A stretch of 64,000 bases of DNA from Chamaecrista fasciculata (GCA_003254925.1 QANZ01011405.1:139172-203171); one strand, 5' to 3'. Positions 49,658-63,017 are shown, numbered from the stretch's first letter. Notes: generated by a model from the sequence alone, not told the origin. Program-made: numbers and translations.

Positions 49658-52600
49658 TTAACGATTTTCCTTTGCTGAATGACCCGTCTTTCGCTTGTGG
49701 CGGCTAAAATCAGACACAAATCTGAATGTTTGCCCACACCCTGGTTCAGCACAAGAATAAGGACGAGCCCCGGTGTGAACTCGAATGTGTTCAGTACGAG
49801 CCCATGCCCACTTGAAGGTCATCTTGCAGCCCTTCCAAGGGCACCTCAGGGGACGGTCATCCACGTGAACCCGACGGTGCTGCACCAGATATTTATGTGA
49901 GAAAAATTTCTTTCCACACCCTTTTACAGGACAGACGTTTCTCTTATGCACTGCTAGCTCCTGTTTTGAACTAAAGCTCATAGTGCACCCCTCAATGTCG
50001 CACGCGTATTCTCCATCCTCATCCTTGAATTTGGCATGGCTAGCTGAAACCTTCACAGCAGAAGCGTTGTTCACCTTTTTCCTGTTGGTTTGCTTTTCTT
50101 TAGGTTTTGCTTCAGACTCCTCAGCTTTTGGGACTCTCTTCCTAAGGCGCGTACTAGGTCCACCTTCTCCGTCCTCTTCAATGCCTAAATCAAAATCTCT
50201 GCAGTTATTAGGTTGATTTTTCCGGCCCCTGGGAGGCTGCTTCATTTTCTGAGAAGCCTTTGGTTTTGTAAGCAGCCGAGAACCTTGTTTCACAGGTTGG
50301 GATGCCGGTTCTTTCACACGACAAGTGTTAGATTTTTTCCTTCCGAGATGCGGCTCAGATTTAGCTTGCTTGCTTCGAAGAATCCGCCTTTGTGGCTGAT
50401 GAGATGAGTCCTCCATTTCATCATCTGAATTTATGTTATCCTCATCCATGCTTTTAGCCTGCTTCCTTTTGGGAGTTCTATGCAGCAGATGAGAATGATT
50501 GTCAGTTGAGTCAACCATAACTTTATGCATACGTTTATTTTGCCTCCTTGGTACACTCCTTCGCTGCTTCTGCATATGATCCTCCATTTGGTCATCAGAC
50601 ATTACATCTTCCTCAACTGGGCATTTGGCTTGCTTGCTTTTACAAATCCTTCGTCGATACTTTTGAGTATGGTCCTCCAGTTGGTCATCAGATGTAATAT
50701 CCTCCCCAGCAAGGTATTGAGCTTGCCTGCTTTTAGGGACCCTTCGCTGCTGTTTCTGTGTGTGCTGCTCCAGTTGGTCATCAGATACCATATCTTCTCC
50801 AGAAAAATATTCGTCTTGCCTACTTTTAGGAATCCTCCTTTGCTGCTTTTGAAAATGATCCTCCATTTGGTCATCAGAGATTACATCCTCCTCGTATTTG
50901 GCTTGGTTGCTTTTACGAATCTTCTTATGCAGCCGAGGAGAATCACCACTCATTGAATCCTCTGAAATTTGATCTCTCTCCGAATCTTGGATTTGCTTGC
51001 TACTATGCTCTCCCCTCAGTTGCCAATCAGAATCATATCCCGTTGTATCATCTGAGAACACATCACTGTCTGTAGATTTAGGTACTTTGAAATTCCTCCC
51101 ATACTGCATGTGAGAATCATCATCCAGAAAATCATCTGAAACAGCACTGCTTCCAATGCATTTTGAGTGCTTGCTTATAGATTTTCCATAGTGCTGCAGT
51201 GGAGAGTAATCCCCTTCTGAAGCCGCATCATCTCTCTCAACATATCCGGCTTTCTTACTTCTAGGAATTGTCCTCTGTTGTTGGTTGTATTTATCTTCAA
51301 TGGAATTATCCGAATCTACATATTCTCTCTCAGAAATATTGGCTTTCCTGGAACCTCCACTCTCTACAGTCATTTTCCTTTTCGAGCCAGATTTTCTAAC
51401 ATTAAAATTGTTTTTGTGCCCACCTTCTGATCTCTCAATTTTCTTGTCAGCTGGCGACCATCCATGTAAGCTTTTCTCATCACCATCTTCATAATCTCTT
51501 TTTGCTAAAAGAGGATGAACTTGGCTGGACATCCATACTTTACCACACCACTTTCCAGCAACTACCTTTTTCTGCTTGCTAGACCTTCTCTGATAAACCT
51601 TGGGCTCTATGGGTGAGCCTGTCGGGGAACTACGGCCAAATGCATAATATATAACAGAATTGTAAGGCATTTGCTTGCTGTAAAGAGGAGCACGACTAAG
51701 ATTGGCACTATAAAAGAGATTGATTCCCAGCTTTACAGCCCAGTCCGCATTTGCTGGTATAGCTTCCTCACTATCAAGAGCTGACTGGATCCTCTCCTCA
51801 TCCTCTTTGGTGGCATTTCTGTATGCAAGGTTCTTCCACATGGAATCAATCCCAAGTTCTTCAGCCACGAGCTTTGCTTCAGCCTCTACCTTGGGATAAT
51901 CTGTAGAATTATGTTAAATAAACCATGGGTGGTTACCAAGGAGAAGAAAATTACTAGCTACATATGGAAAATCATGTAACTCACTGAGAATAGCAAGGAA
52001 TGAAGAAAAATATAAGAGGTTAAAATGGATGGCAACGAGATTAAAATACTTAAATACATAAGGAAAAATTCTACTAATGTGATAATATCCGGGATTGCAA
52101 ATTGTGAATTTTAGAATACTCAGATATGTTCTCATTAGGCTAATTAGACTAATATATACAAGGCTCCTATTCTAATTTAGGGAATAAAATAAAATACATA
52201 ATAAATATGATAAAGCCTATTTACAATTACTAAAAATAAATAATAAAAGGTAGATCACACAATAGGGTCACCAACACAAATGGTTATTAGAATTTCTCAT
52301 CATACCCTAACAAGTATAAACAGAAGTTTCATAACCTTTCCTTTCCATCACAAAAGGCTTCCAGGTAATTTACAACAAATTAAAAGTGTTTCCAGATGGA
52401 TGAAAAGTGAGAATAAGTAAAATGCCCAATTCCTGCCCTGTTCACATATATTTAGACAAATATCGCAATACTTTCGAACAACCATAAGACTTAAAAGAAA
52501 ATTACAGCAAGCAAACCACACAACCTTTTTCAGGCCAAACAAAAAAACCACATAAATTTTCCATATTAGAGAAGTTACATAAATTAGAAGGAAACAATTC

Positions 52601-55600
52601 ACTAACATAAACAGACACAAGTAGCCATCATCATACACTATGTTCAATAATCAAGGATCCCTTGTTTCTAAACTTAAAACTTCAAATATCCCAAGTGTTG
52701 ACAAGTGAAGTGGAAAAAAAAAATTAGTCTAGGGCAAAAGGAATTAGTTAGAGTAGTAAATCTATCAACCACCACACCTGGATGACATAGGAGCATTATG
52801 TGTGCTCCTCCTATTGGGCGAAGTTGCTGCTCCACTTCTGCAGCATGCTCTAGACAGAAGACATGCAATCTAGATGAGTCTTCATCAGATTGAGGCAACA
52901 TCGAAGCACTTTTATTATCAATGGGAGCTGTGGCATTGACAAACATTGATGATCCAGCATCATGAATATCTTGAGAAAAATTGAAGGTAGGCACAGCCCT
53001 TGTATTTTTAAATGCAGTCCCAGAAGTGGTATCACAACCTTCTGACTTAACACTATGCACATAATCTTCATGGGTCCTGACTGCACTTGCTTCACAATCT
53101 TGGAAATGCGAAGACAAACAAGAAATCTCCTTCTGAGATAGACTTCCTGATGGACGGTTTATTAAATTTGACTCGTGATCATCAACTGAAATACTCAGGT
53201 CAACCTGATCTTCCTCCGAGTCAGATGAATTTCCATATGCTGACGCCAATAAGTCAAGGGCAGAATTGTCGATTTGTCTTTTAGTATGCAAAGCCTTCTC
53301 ATATGATTGAGCCTCAGTCTGTCTTTGATGTTCAACAGATTGAGCTCCAACATCATATAAACTGTCTAGGGCATTCCTTACCTTCCATCCTATGCAAGAA
53401 AACAGAAATGAAAAACTACTTTTAGCTGAATCTTTGTCAAGGAAGACTGTAACAGATAACTTATATATGGAAAATAATTTGAAGATGAAGCAATGGTGAT
53501 AAGGTACAAAGCCAATTAGTTATACAATCAGTAAATTTGTTCATTTTATAACACCACAAAGCTTTGCATAAGGCATTAGTGGCTTTTACTGCTCCCATAT
53601 TATCCCAAGGGAAAAAACCTAAGAGTTTCGGGTTTAATATACAACAAATCAACTTGATCATTTTTTGATTTAGAATAACATTATGGGATCAAATCATCCT
53701 TCTAAAACCAAGACACAGACAAGTCTCAAACTATAAGAAGAGAATACTGAAAACAAAAAAATAAATAAAGATTATTGTAGTCGTAGATGAGTCTAAGCTG
53801 ATAGCTAATTTTTCCACAACCAATCTTTCTTAAAGTGAAAGAGCTTATCTTCTAAGAAAAAGGCTAAAATGCATTTAGGACATCTGAGTTTTAAGCCGGG
53901 GGCACAAAACACCTTGAGTTTTAAAGGTTCACATACAAATCCTCTGAACTTTCAGCTTCAATCACTCAACACCTTTGACCAATCTTTTGTCCAATTATCA
54001 CCGTTTTGTATAAAAAATGAAGTTATCTAAGGATGTTGAGTGATCGTAGTTGAAAGCTTAGAAGCTCTATCTGTCAACTTATTTGAAAGTTCAAGTACTA
54101 CCTGTCAACTTTTAAAACTCAAGGGTCTTAAGTGATAGAAGTTGAAAGTTCACGGAATCTGTTTGTCAACTTTTAAAACTCAAGAGTGTCTTGTGCCCCC
54201 AGCTTAAAACTCAGTCTAAAGTGCATTTTAGCCTGAAAAAATAAAAGAAAATTCTACCAAACAGAACGAAGTTGCAAGAAATAGATGCTCTAACATCTGA
54301 TTAAATAATTGTTTTTTAAAAAAAAGCCAAGCACCAAAAGGGGAAGAACAACAGTCAGACAAATCTTAGTATATTCCTCTCTATCATAGATTCATTGTAA
54401 AACCTAAGAAGTATCACCTGACACCCCCAACCCCAAGCCCACTCCTGATTACTCTACTCTTGAACTTAATCCAAGACGATACAAAGCACCACATCAAAAT
54501 AAAAAGATATGAGAGCCTGGTTATAGCCTTCAGGCACAACATTAGTGTTTCTGTACCGCGGAAGGAATTTATCAGGACAGGTTAGCAAGCCATGCTTCTC
54601 TTACATAAGGTAAGACACTGACTAAATAAGTAAACATTTTTGGATGGGCATATAATAGGCCTAGAAAAATCCTAAAACAAAGATGAGCAGTCATTACTAA
54701 TTAGATCTTACAAAAGCCAGAACTGTATATGACTGTAATATGAGATTAAATAAGCAGACAAACTTGAAGCATAAGTTATAAACAAAACCTACCTGTAAAG
54801 GTGTTCTTCTCAGAAGCAATTGCATCTCCAGGGACAACAGTAAATTTATTGGTACTTGCTCCAGAACCAACAGCCCAATCATTAAAGAAGCTACAATCAG
54901 CAGACATAAGGTATCTAGCAGCAGGTTCCCTAGGCTGTACAATAGCAACACAAGCGAAGCTTAATATTCCACATGTGACACATGAAAATAGTCTCTGATC
55001 TGACAACCCATCCCCCTGGCTTGTTTCTCTTTCAGTATCAAGTGACTTGGAACTTGAAGAGCATATGTTGTCATTCACAGTTAATGAGGAAACCCTGTTC
55101 CTTTCACACAAGGAAGCAAACTTCTCTTTCACTGAATAAAAACCTTTCATTTGCTTAATTCCCTGATTCCTGCTGAAGACCAGGTCTTCAGAAACCAAAC
55201 CTTTAGAGGAATTTACTCCCTCAGAATTGCATGCATTGAGGGAATACCCAGGGTTCATTTTCAGTTGTTGAGATCCAACGCGTAATTTTGAGCAAACAGA
55301 AATATCTGAAGAACTACGAGGAAGAAGTACTATAGAAGATCCTTCCCCAAGACCATGAAGCAGATCATTGTTCTGTAGCACATCATGGACAAATAGTTCT
55401 TTGATTACGGTTTCCCCTTCACTCTTCCTCTTATCTTTAAGTCGAGAACTTCTTGGTTCAGCACTGATGCCCCCAGGAATTCTGCATGAGCAAACCAAAT
55501 TAGGTGCTCTCATAAGAAATTTAATAAGAAGTTATGCATATGTGTATGGTTATATCTAGAGTAATTAATCTACAATTTTCTAATTGTGGCATCCATTGGT

Positions 55601-58600
55601 ATCTCCGAAATGTGTTTGATTTGATGTATCAATACTCTGTATTCTATATTGAATCTGGGCTATTAGAGGAAATGAAAGAAAAACTTCTGGTTAGATTTTG
55701 GTGATAGAGGAATGACAAACCTTGAACACAACGCTAGGGCAAGATCATAAAGTAACTGGAAATGTGAAACCATGGGAGGATAATTTATCGAAGCCCGCCT
55801 AATAGCAGCATCTTTAGCAACCCTCAACCATTCAGGTGTCGCAATGTTGGCTGCCTCCCCACAATTAAACCCTACACAGCAGGCATCCAGAGGTTTAAAA
55901 GTTAAAACATTCAGATATTAATATAAATAACAATCAGAAGCATCCCCCCAAAAAAAGTTTAAGCCAATAATCACATTCTTAAAATGTTATGTGTCGCACC
56001 ATGACTAAACCCAGTGTGATAGGCTCTAGGAAATGTGACAACATATTCTCCAGCATTTTGCACCAACCTGAGGAAAGTAATTGAGAAAAGAAAGTCATTA
56101 AAAATATGCAGGGATACTTTGCAGGAAACAATATGAATTCCAGTGATTGCGATGATAATTTCCAGGGACACTTGATTCCAACAAGGATGAAAAATATAAA
56201 GTCAAAATGTTTTGACTTAGAGATACATTTTCATCAAAACTACCTTGGAAATTGCAATTGAATATTACCAGCTTTAAAGTTGAAACTGCTTCGTATAGGA
56301 TTAACTCAAGCAGCAACTCAAAGCCAGTAGCATCACCCACACCAAAATGAGTAGGATAAGTATTTAGACTTGAGGTTTAGCCTAGGATAGTAGGATGTTT
56401 TGTTAAATAAGGGCATCACAAAATATAGAAGAATATGGGTAAAATGTATTACCTGCAACATGGAACCCCTGCGCTAACAAATACTTCAGGTGACATCACC
56501 GTGGTTTTCTCACCAAGTGTAGCAAAAGTAACTGATAGCAGGTAAATACGATCATGTTAGGTCCAATAAAATGGGGATGCATATATAATAAACATGAAGC
56601 CAAGCATCATTCTCTCAACACATGGATACTGGTTTCTCTTTATTGAGCCAGAAGGGCACTAACCAATATCTTTGATGATTCCCCATGCATTGCCATAATA
56701 AAACATGATATATCACAGACACAGATATGATAGAGATGATGAAGAGAAATCAGAAGAAGAAGAAAAAAAAAAAAAGTCCAAGTCAAAAAATTACAACAAT
56801 GAAGAAACATAGACTAGCATGAGCAATGAATAAGGAACAGCAAGAGGTGAAGGCCATGTTAAAGTGCTGTATTGGAGACTAAACCAAGAGAAAAAGGGAC
56901 AGGCCTGTCCGAGCCGACTGCTCAAACAAGGAAAACTTTATTAATATGAGTGTAATCATTGGATTCACAAAAGCAATAAATCAATATCCCTAAATAATTA
57001 TTAAAATCCTAAATTAGGCTTTTCTATAAATCAAGATTTGAGGTCTCGTGAGAGCATGATGTGAGCTATACAGACACCTTCAATTCAATGGTGTACATGC
57101 ATACTGTGCATAAAAAGAAAGAAAATGTATGCTCTTCCTTCAAAAGATAGATATAACATTTAATAAGGTATAGACACATAACAACACAGGGCACAGTAGG
57201 AAATGTTCGTCTCTCAATGCTAAGAGAATGCATATAAAAGCAACAACAGATGTTTTTTTATTTCAAACATGACCTTTTTCCCTCTAAACTTGGGTTCAAA
57301 GGACTTTATTTAATTCAAGCGCAACATAAAGAGGAGACTTCTGGCACTGAAAGAATACACTTCATAATCTTTGGAAGGCTAAAAGGAAAGCACAATAACA
57401 TAGCAATCCTCAAATATTTAACAAACCACAGCATCCTTCGTGTTTGAGAAGAAGCAGAGAACCACATGATGATACTGGACACGTTGCTCACCTGGAATTT
57501 ATCCTCTAACCTAAGGAACGTTACCTTCCAAAGTTCATTGACAGAGCAAGGTTCAAGTGCAAGTGAGAAGACAATGCATACTGGAAGAACAAGTACAAAT
57601 ATATTTAACTGTTATTCTAAACATATCACATGATGAACCACCAAAGCTATTCCTGAAAAGTTCACAAGGAGCTTTCATGTTCTCTTATAAGGCATGAGCA
57701 AACAAACAAATATGGTGAATCAGAAAAATGTATAGTACTTATGAATGATATAGGAGCAATAGAACAAAACAGTGCAGAATCAAAATTTTCAGTTCGCATC
57801 AAACAGAAACAAGGAACAGGGTAGTTTGCTCTGATTTAGTGCCGCCATAAGTTACTCACCAAGAGGGTTTATTTCTCCTCCATAGCCGTGAACTCGGACC
57901 ACTTCCTCGAATGCGACGGCTGCATCCCGAGGCACGCCATACCAAGTCTTGCCTGCTCCCATATGCAAGTAATTTAAGCTATGCAAGTCATGATCCTCTA
58001 CATGCCAAGCAAACCAGCTGAATAACATAGCTACATAAACCATCGGTGATGTAACACCTGGAATCTCCTCCTTCATAAACCTCAATAAAGAGCCATTTGC
58101 CCGTGACACCCCTCTCATGTTCCATGCAGTCTCACCAAGAGTCACACCATCCCCTGCCTCTCTACATTTTCTGGCGTTCACGGGAACAAAAGCCGAGCCA
58201 GGCATATCATTTGCGTACTCAACGGAAAAGGGTTTGTCCACTGTGGCCTTCCAATACAGCGTTTCTATCTCCAGAGGCGAAAGCCGACCCTTCTTAGAAC
58301 ATTTCTTGAGATGATTCTTCTCAAACGCCTTGGCTTTGGCTTCAAATTCCTGAAACGTGTAGTATTCACCACTCTGCCACACAGGACGCTGCACGGGCCG
58401 TGGCTTCCGAGGGCAAAACCCGATCTGCTGCTGCCGTGTAGTGAATGTAGGTTGAGATTTCGAATTACAAGTGTCAGAGGAAGCAGCTCGTGCCGCCAAG
58501 GAGCGATTAAGATTGGCAATTGCTGTCTTTTTCGCAGAAGGCGGCACAGGGGGAACAATTTTGCAGATTCCATACTTGGAAGCTTCCTTCTCGATCTTAA

Positions 58601-58727
58601 AAATGTATGAAATTGGATCTTGGAACTCAGCCAAAGTTGGACGGTACTCTGGTGCCAGAGGAAGCGATTTCAGCCATGAAAATACCTCTGCGTTGTTGTT
58701 GTTGTCCAGAGCTGCCGAACCTGCCAT
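49658..58727 (-). CDS. REF6: JmjC histone H3K27 demethylase, REF6/JMJ12 type, 7 exons, complete
   Basis: Removes di/trimethyl marks from histone H3 lysine 27 in the nucleus; in Arabidopsis it activates flowering and hormone genes. Exons in transcript order: 58727-57860, 56531-56453, 56067-56000, 55871-55721, 55481-54793, 53389-52778, 51900-49658; 4710 nt, 1569 residues, phase consistent. JmjN at about residues 13-60 (SWLKSLPLAPEYRPTLAEF). JmjC core FAWHVEDHDLHSLNYLH with Fe(II) ligands H242 and E244, and a third His near 333 in YHTGFSHG, all present. Four C2H2 fingers at 1454-1563 (CTMSFSSKQ, KYLVQHRRVH, TEHIRVHTG, FSRHKRKTGH), which in Arabidopsis read CTCTGYTY sites. It is about 200 residues longer than Arabidopsis REF6 (1360), partly through an acidic/basic repeat region before the fingers. 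The first ATG of the conserved N terminus is 58727; a longer in-frame extension has only GTG. ELF6 is the close paralogue but lacks this overall match. Confidence 0.96.
50560..50960 (-). repeat. 93-bp coding tandem repeat in REF6 (31-residue units)
   Basis: In the last exon, four successive units have matching anchors at 50861, 50768, 50675 and 50582, an exact 93-bp period. The protein unit is SDDQ(M/L)E(D/Q)H.QK..RR.PKS(R/K)QA followed by an acidic EED/GED stretch, about residues 1138-1265. More diverged relatives lie on both sides (SDDEMED near 50411; DSDNSIEDKYNQQQR upstream). The units alternate acidic SDDQ and basic QRRxPKSR blocks. Confidence 0.9.
53861..54234. mobile_element. Fold-back MITE in REF6 intron 5
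   Basis: About 374 bp with terminal inverted repeats AGGCTAAAATGCA / TGCATTTTAGCCT that extend loosely for more than 70 bases (GAGTTTTAAGC(C/T)GGGGGCACA on the left, its complement on the right). CTCAAGGGTCTTAAGTG-like sub-motifs recur. A target duplication is not clear (A-rich flanks). Noncoding. Confidence 0.65.
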
Positions 58728-59520
58728 TATCACTACTACTTGAGAACTCGCTGAACAAGGAGATTCGGCCGAAAAACTCAGAGGAGAGAGAAAACCCAAC
58801 TTGTTCAGATTCCATACTCCATCTTCTTCCCCCTTTTCCACTTTGCCTTTTGGGGTTAATTTTACTTTCTCTCTCTCTTTTTTATCGTCCTCTGGTTTTC
58901 AATGTCACAGCCGAGAAAGAACACTGCAAGAAGAAATTCTCAAATAGTGAAAAACCCATAAAATAAAATAAAATTAATCAAAAAAAAAAAAAGGAATTTT
59001 GATTTTAGAGGCAGAGCAAACGTGAACTTGGAGAGTATACTATTACATGTGAGAGAGGGTGGGGTTTTATTCTGGGTTTGGAGACACATTCTGAAAAAAC
59101 CCTTTGTTTTTCCACTTATTTACAATACCTGCCACTACGCAAGCTCGCATTTTCTCCTTCCCTTGTAATTTTTTAATTATCTTTTTTGGCGTTTTCTATT
59201 TGTGGATAATTATAAAAATAATTGCCACACCGATTCTACTATTTTTTGCACTTATGCCCCTTTCTGCCGCTTCGTGTTTTTCTCTTTTTCATTTTGACCC
59301 CTAAAGTTCTCATTTATTGCGAAAACGCCCTTTCTGCACCATTCTGTCTGACTCGACCAGAGGGTCTGGTCTGGTCCGGTCTGATAGAGTCAAAGACGGC
59401 CCCACCACTCGATGACACGTCAGTGAAAATTCAATTCACACGTGTCGAAAATTCATTGGTCGTGCCTCGACAGTGGGCCACGTAGCCTTCTATTACCCAA
59501 TGGAAGCTGTTAAAATCCTT
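58728..59520 (-). promoter_or_regulatory. REF6 leader and promoter with uORFs and an ACGT-core cluster
   Basis: Upstream of the REF6 ATG. Two out-of-frame upstream ATGs lie close to the start: 58822 (5 codons) and 58815 (62 codons, ending at 58627, overlapping the main start). Farther up, three ACGT-core sites lie within about 70 bp: ACACGTCA (59416-59423), palindromic ACACGTGT (59438-59445) and CCACGT (59478-59483), with CCAAT-type boxes between and after them. These suit bZIP or bHLH binding. Transcription start unknown. Confidence 0.45.
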
Positions 59521-59874
59521 ACCTTACCTAACTGAATTGCTCAGATATTTTTTTATGAGTAGATTTAGGAGTTAATTTTTACATAATTTTTTTCCCTAAT
59601 AAAGATTTTCTTTCTGTAAATAAAATAGTTAATTGACTCTATTCAATATTATTTTTTCCTTATCAGTCTACTTGTTTATTGTAGACTATTGAATTTATTG
59701 AAGTACTAAATTTTCTCCACAGAAAATTATTGAGATTTTTCAGAAAAGAAAACTTTTTTTGGCCTGATTTCCAAAAAAGAAATTACTTACTCAGGTAACT
59801 GTTAAAACTTAAAACAATGTGATTTTGTATAAAGATTTGTTGAACATTGTTTTAGTAAGAATATATATATATTA

Positions 59875-60334
59875 GGCTTAACTGCAATTTTGGTCCCCTA
59901 ACTTTTGCAAAGGTCTCAATTTGGTCCCCTAATTTTTTTTGTTGCAATTTTGGTCCCTTAACTTTCGTAAAGGTCTCAATTTAGTCCCCTAACTTTCGCA
60001 AAGGTCTCAATTTGGTCCCATAACTTTTTTTGTTACAATTTTGGTCCCCTAACTCTTGAGAACGTCTCACTATTAGTCCAAAGTGCACTTCCAAGTCATG
60101 AAAACGTCTCCGCAAAATAGACATTTTTTAATCCACTTCACTCATATTTATCACGTCATCAACCAACTCAGCCTTTAGATCGGCACTAACGGCAGATAAT
60201 GGATGGAAAAAGTGCACTTGGGACCAACAGTGAGACGCTTTCAAAAGTTAGGGGACCAAAATTGCAACAAAAAAAGTTAGGGGACCAAATTGAGACCTTT
60301 GCGAAAGTTAAGGGACCAAAATTGCACTTAAGCC
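59875..60334. mobile_element. Mutator-like MITE with perfect 9-bp target duplication
   Basis: 460 bp. Ends GGCTTAACTGCAATTTTGGT and its near-perfect inverted copy at the right end. Arms extend about 140-180 bases and are made of repeated TTTGGTCCCCTAACTTTTGC and GGTCTCAATTTGGTCCC motifs. Flanked by TATATATTA at 59866-59874 and 60335-60343, identical 9-mers, diagnostic of Mutator-superfamily insertion. No transposase, so non-autonomous. Clear ends and a perfect duplication suggest a fairly recent insertion, about 1.1 kb upstream of the REF6 start codon. Confidence 0.9.
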
Positions 60335-60343
60335 TATATATTA

Positions 60344-62197
60344 ACATTAATTTGACAAGTTTGAATAATAAGCTAATGAATAATGACTACGTAGCCCTCC
60401 ATTTACTAATTAAAAGTCTTATCTTTTAACACGAAATTATTTATTATTGAAAAAACGTTCGTGCTCATAAATCCAGGCTTACTATGATCAACGACAACGT
60501 ACACAATTATATCAATTCTTTTTTATTATTATTCTTTAACATTTATAGTTTTGCTCTCTGTTTTATGGTGAAGGAAAAAAGGAAAAACAAACAAATAGAA
60601 GGGTTAAATAGATTCGAATTGCCTCACATAAAATACCTTCTGTGCATGTTATATATGGTGTACTTTAAATCTTTGACTGAGAACATAAGGACATTTTTTC
60701 GTATGTGAGGAAAATCTTAATTGTCTATATCTCATAAACACTCATTAGTCAATACATACCTATTTGTTTTGAAAATATATCATTTTGATTATAATACAAA
60801 GTAAATCATAAATATTTAGAAAATGGATACATTGAATTGTATAAATTGGATAACCTCAATTGTACATTGAAATATTTAAATACAGAGCAAAAGAGATAAA
60901 TGATATTTAGTATATATAAATCAAGGGTATTCACCGTCGACAACAGTAACTAATTCTTCTATCGCGAGTTTTCTACTTAAAGATAAGGGTCACAAAATGA
61001 AAAATGTTTTCCATACCCAAAGATAGGATGGAACTCCCACCACTTGTTTAAGGGAACAATTGAAAAACTACTAAGCTACACTGATATGATTATCCTGCAG
61101 AATTCATTCACTATATATTTTTTCTTCAACTTCATAAAAAATATATAATGAAAAAACTCTAGAAATCCATTTCCAAAATTGTTTGAGAAAGATGCTGTCT
61201 TATCTCATCGAACACTTGACAAATCCCAACGTTGATGAATAAAATGGATGTGGCTATACAAATGTTAGTGGGACAATCAAGAAAACATTTGAAATTTGTG
61301 TCATCATTAGATTCAAAATTAGCCTATGAATACTCAGTTTGGTGCACTAGAAATAAAATGCCGCCACTGTTTGATGATCAACTATACTCAAAAGAGCGCA
61401 TGAGTGAATGAAATTTGAAGTACATAGAGTACATAGACTAAGGAGTAGAAATTTTTTTTATTTATTTATGGACTAAACCATATTTTTTTTTTATTTTTTT
61501 TATTGTTAAGTTTATTTTTAAAATATGCGATAAAAATTTTGCATGTGATTCATTATGAATATATATATACATATAAAAAATAATGTAGAGACATATGTCA
61601 TGGTGCAATTGCAAAATTTTATAGTAAAATGAATTAGTTTATGTTTTTCCTTTATTTATTTAATTTCCCATCAAAATAATGTCTTTAAGCTGATACAGAA
61701 ATATTTAAATATTTACATTTAAAAAAATTAGTTAATTAATTTAGTTTTCCCTTGATAATGTTAATCCATTTGTGATTTTATATTTTCTGTATGCCAGGAG
61801 ATTGATATTTACTAGAATGATAAACTAGTAAAGAATTTTAAGTGACATACTATACTAATGTTGTTAATAAAATGTGGACGAAAAGATATATTTGCTAAAG
61901 TATGAAAATTTTGAGAAGTTTTTTTTTGGCCAAAATTTTTTTGAGAAGTTAAGTATTGAGAATTTTAAAGAAAGTGAGATAAGGTAATCATTAACGGAGT
62001 GAAAATGGATACACTGGGGAGGATAAATCATTCTATTAATTGAGAGTTTAGCAAAAAGAATTAAAGATAAATTATTCTTATTATTTGAACATTATAATAT
62101 CATTAATAGAATAAGATGAATTTAAATTAAAATTCACAATATCATTAAGAAATTACTAGTTTTGAAATTTTAATACCTTACATATATTATAATCTTC

Positions 62198-62236
<39 letters not shown>

Positions 62237-63017
62237 AAAACAATCAAACAAGAGAACAAAAATTTAAGCTATTTTGTCTTTATCCCATCAGGTAGCCTCG
62301 GGATTATCTGCGGAAAATGACCCCCATCTTCTTCTTTCTGATACAAGTTAAATTTCTCATTAAATCAGCAAAATCCGAGGCTATAACACACACTAATTTA
62401 CTACCACAAAAAGCAATAAATAAATCCAGTCTCAGACAATGCTTTTTTTTGGTCAGCAAGGCTTTGTCCTAATTAATCCAAACTTAACTCAGGTTGTACA
62501 CCTATGACCTAACTATGTTACGAGTCTTCCAAAAAAGATGATAGCATTCACAAGTTCTCAAATCTAATAATTTGCTTAAGTGATACCAAATTATTTATCA
62601 CTTAAACTAGTCATGTGTAACTGTTAAGGAATTGTATTATGTTTGATGAAGATGAAGCAAAAGCACTCCAATAAACCAAATAGGGAAACACCATCTAATC
62701 TCACTGATTTCAATGGCCATCTAAATGCTGTGAAGGCAATTGTTTGGCTGCAAACAGATCAGTGGGATCGTATTGGTGGTACCTAAGTTCTTCAGAAAAT
62801 TATGAGGATGTCTCAGACAGGATAAAGCAACTAATTCATATAACAATAAATAATCGTTAATTTTAGGCATTTGTAAGATGGTCCATGCCAGAGAAGCATA
62901 ATGAAGCTTGGAATCTCATATTTACAGAAATATTCATCATCCAGACAATTGAGATTTAGACAAAGAAGAAGAAAATAGGAGACAGTAAGCTAAGTAAAAC
63001 TAATCGAAGAGAGCTTT
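60344..63017. other. AT-rich intergenic DNA and APE1L 3' flank
   Basis: Between the MITE and the APE1L stop codon. Includes an (AT)n tract at about 62202-62234 and many A/T runs. Sequence from about 62640 to 63017 is less AT-rich and probably includes the APE1L 3' untranslated region. No gene supported. Confidence 0.45.

Noticed and set aside
50525-50956. 143-codon plus-strand ORF with internal repeats
   Set aside because: Antisense shadow of the 93-bp REF6 coding repeat.
58728-58841. Longer REF6 N terminus of 38 extra residues
   Set aside because: The in-frame extension begins with GTG, not ATG; the conserved family N terminus starts at the ATG at 58727.
58870-58900. REF6 self-binding motif (CTCTGYTY) in its own leader
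   Set aside because: The nearest run reads CTCTGGTT, which breaks the consensus at the Y position.
62700-62800. Short minus-strand frame reading EELRYHQYDPTDLFAAKQ and ending in a stop near 62715
   Set aside because: It looks protein-like, but it is under 30 codons, has a stop just upstream and no family I recognise. It could be an alternative 3' exon of APE1L; transcript evidence would decide.
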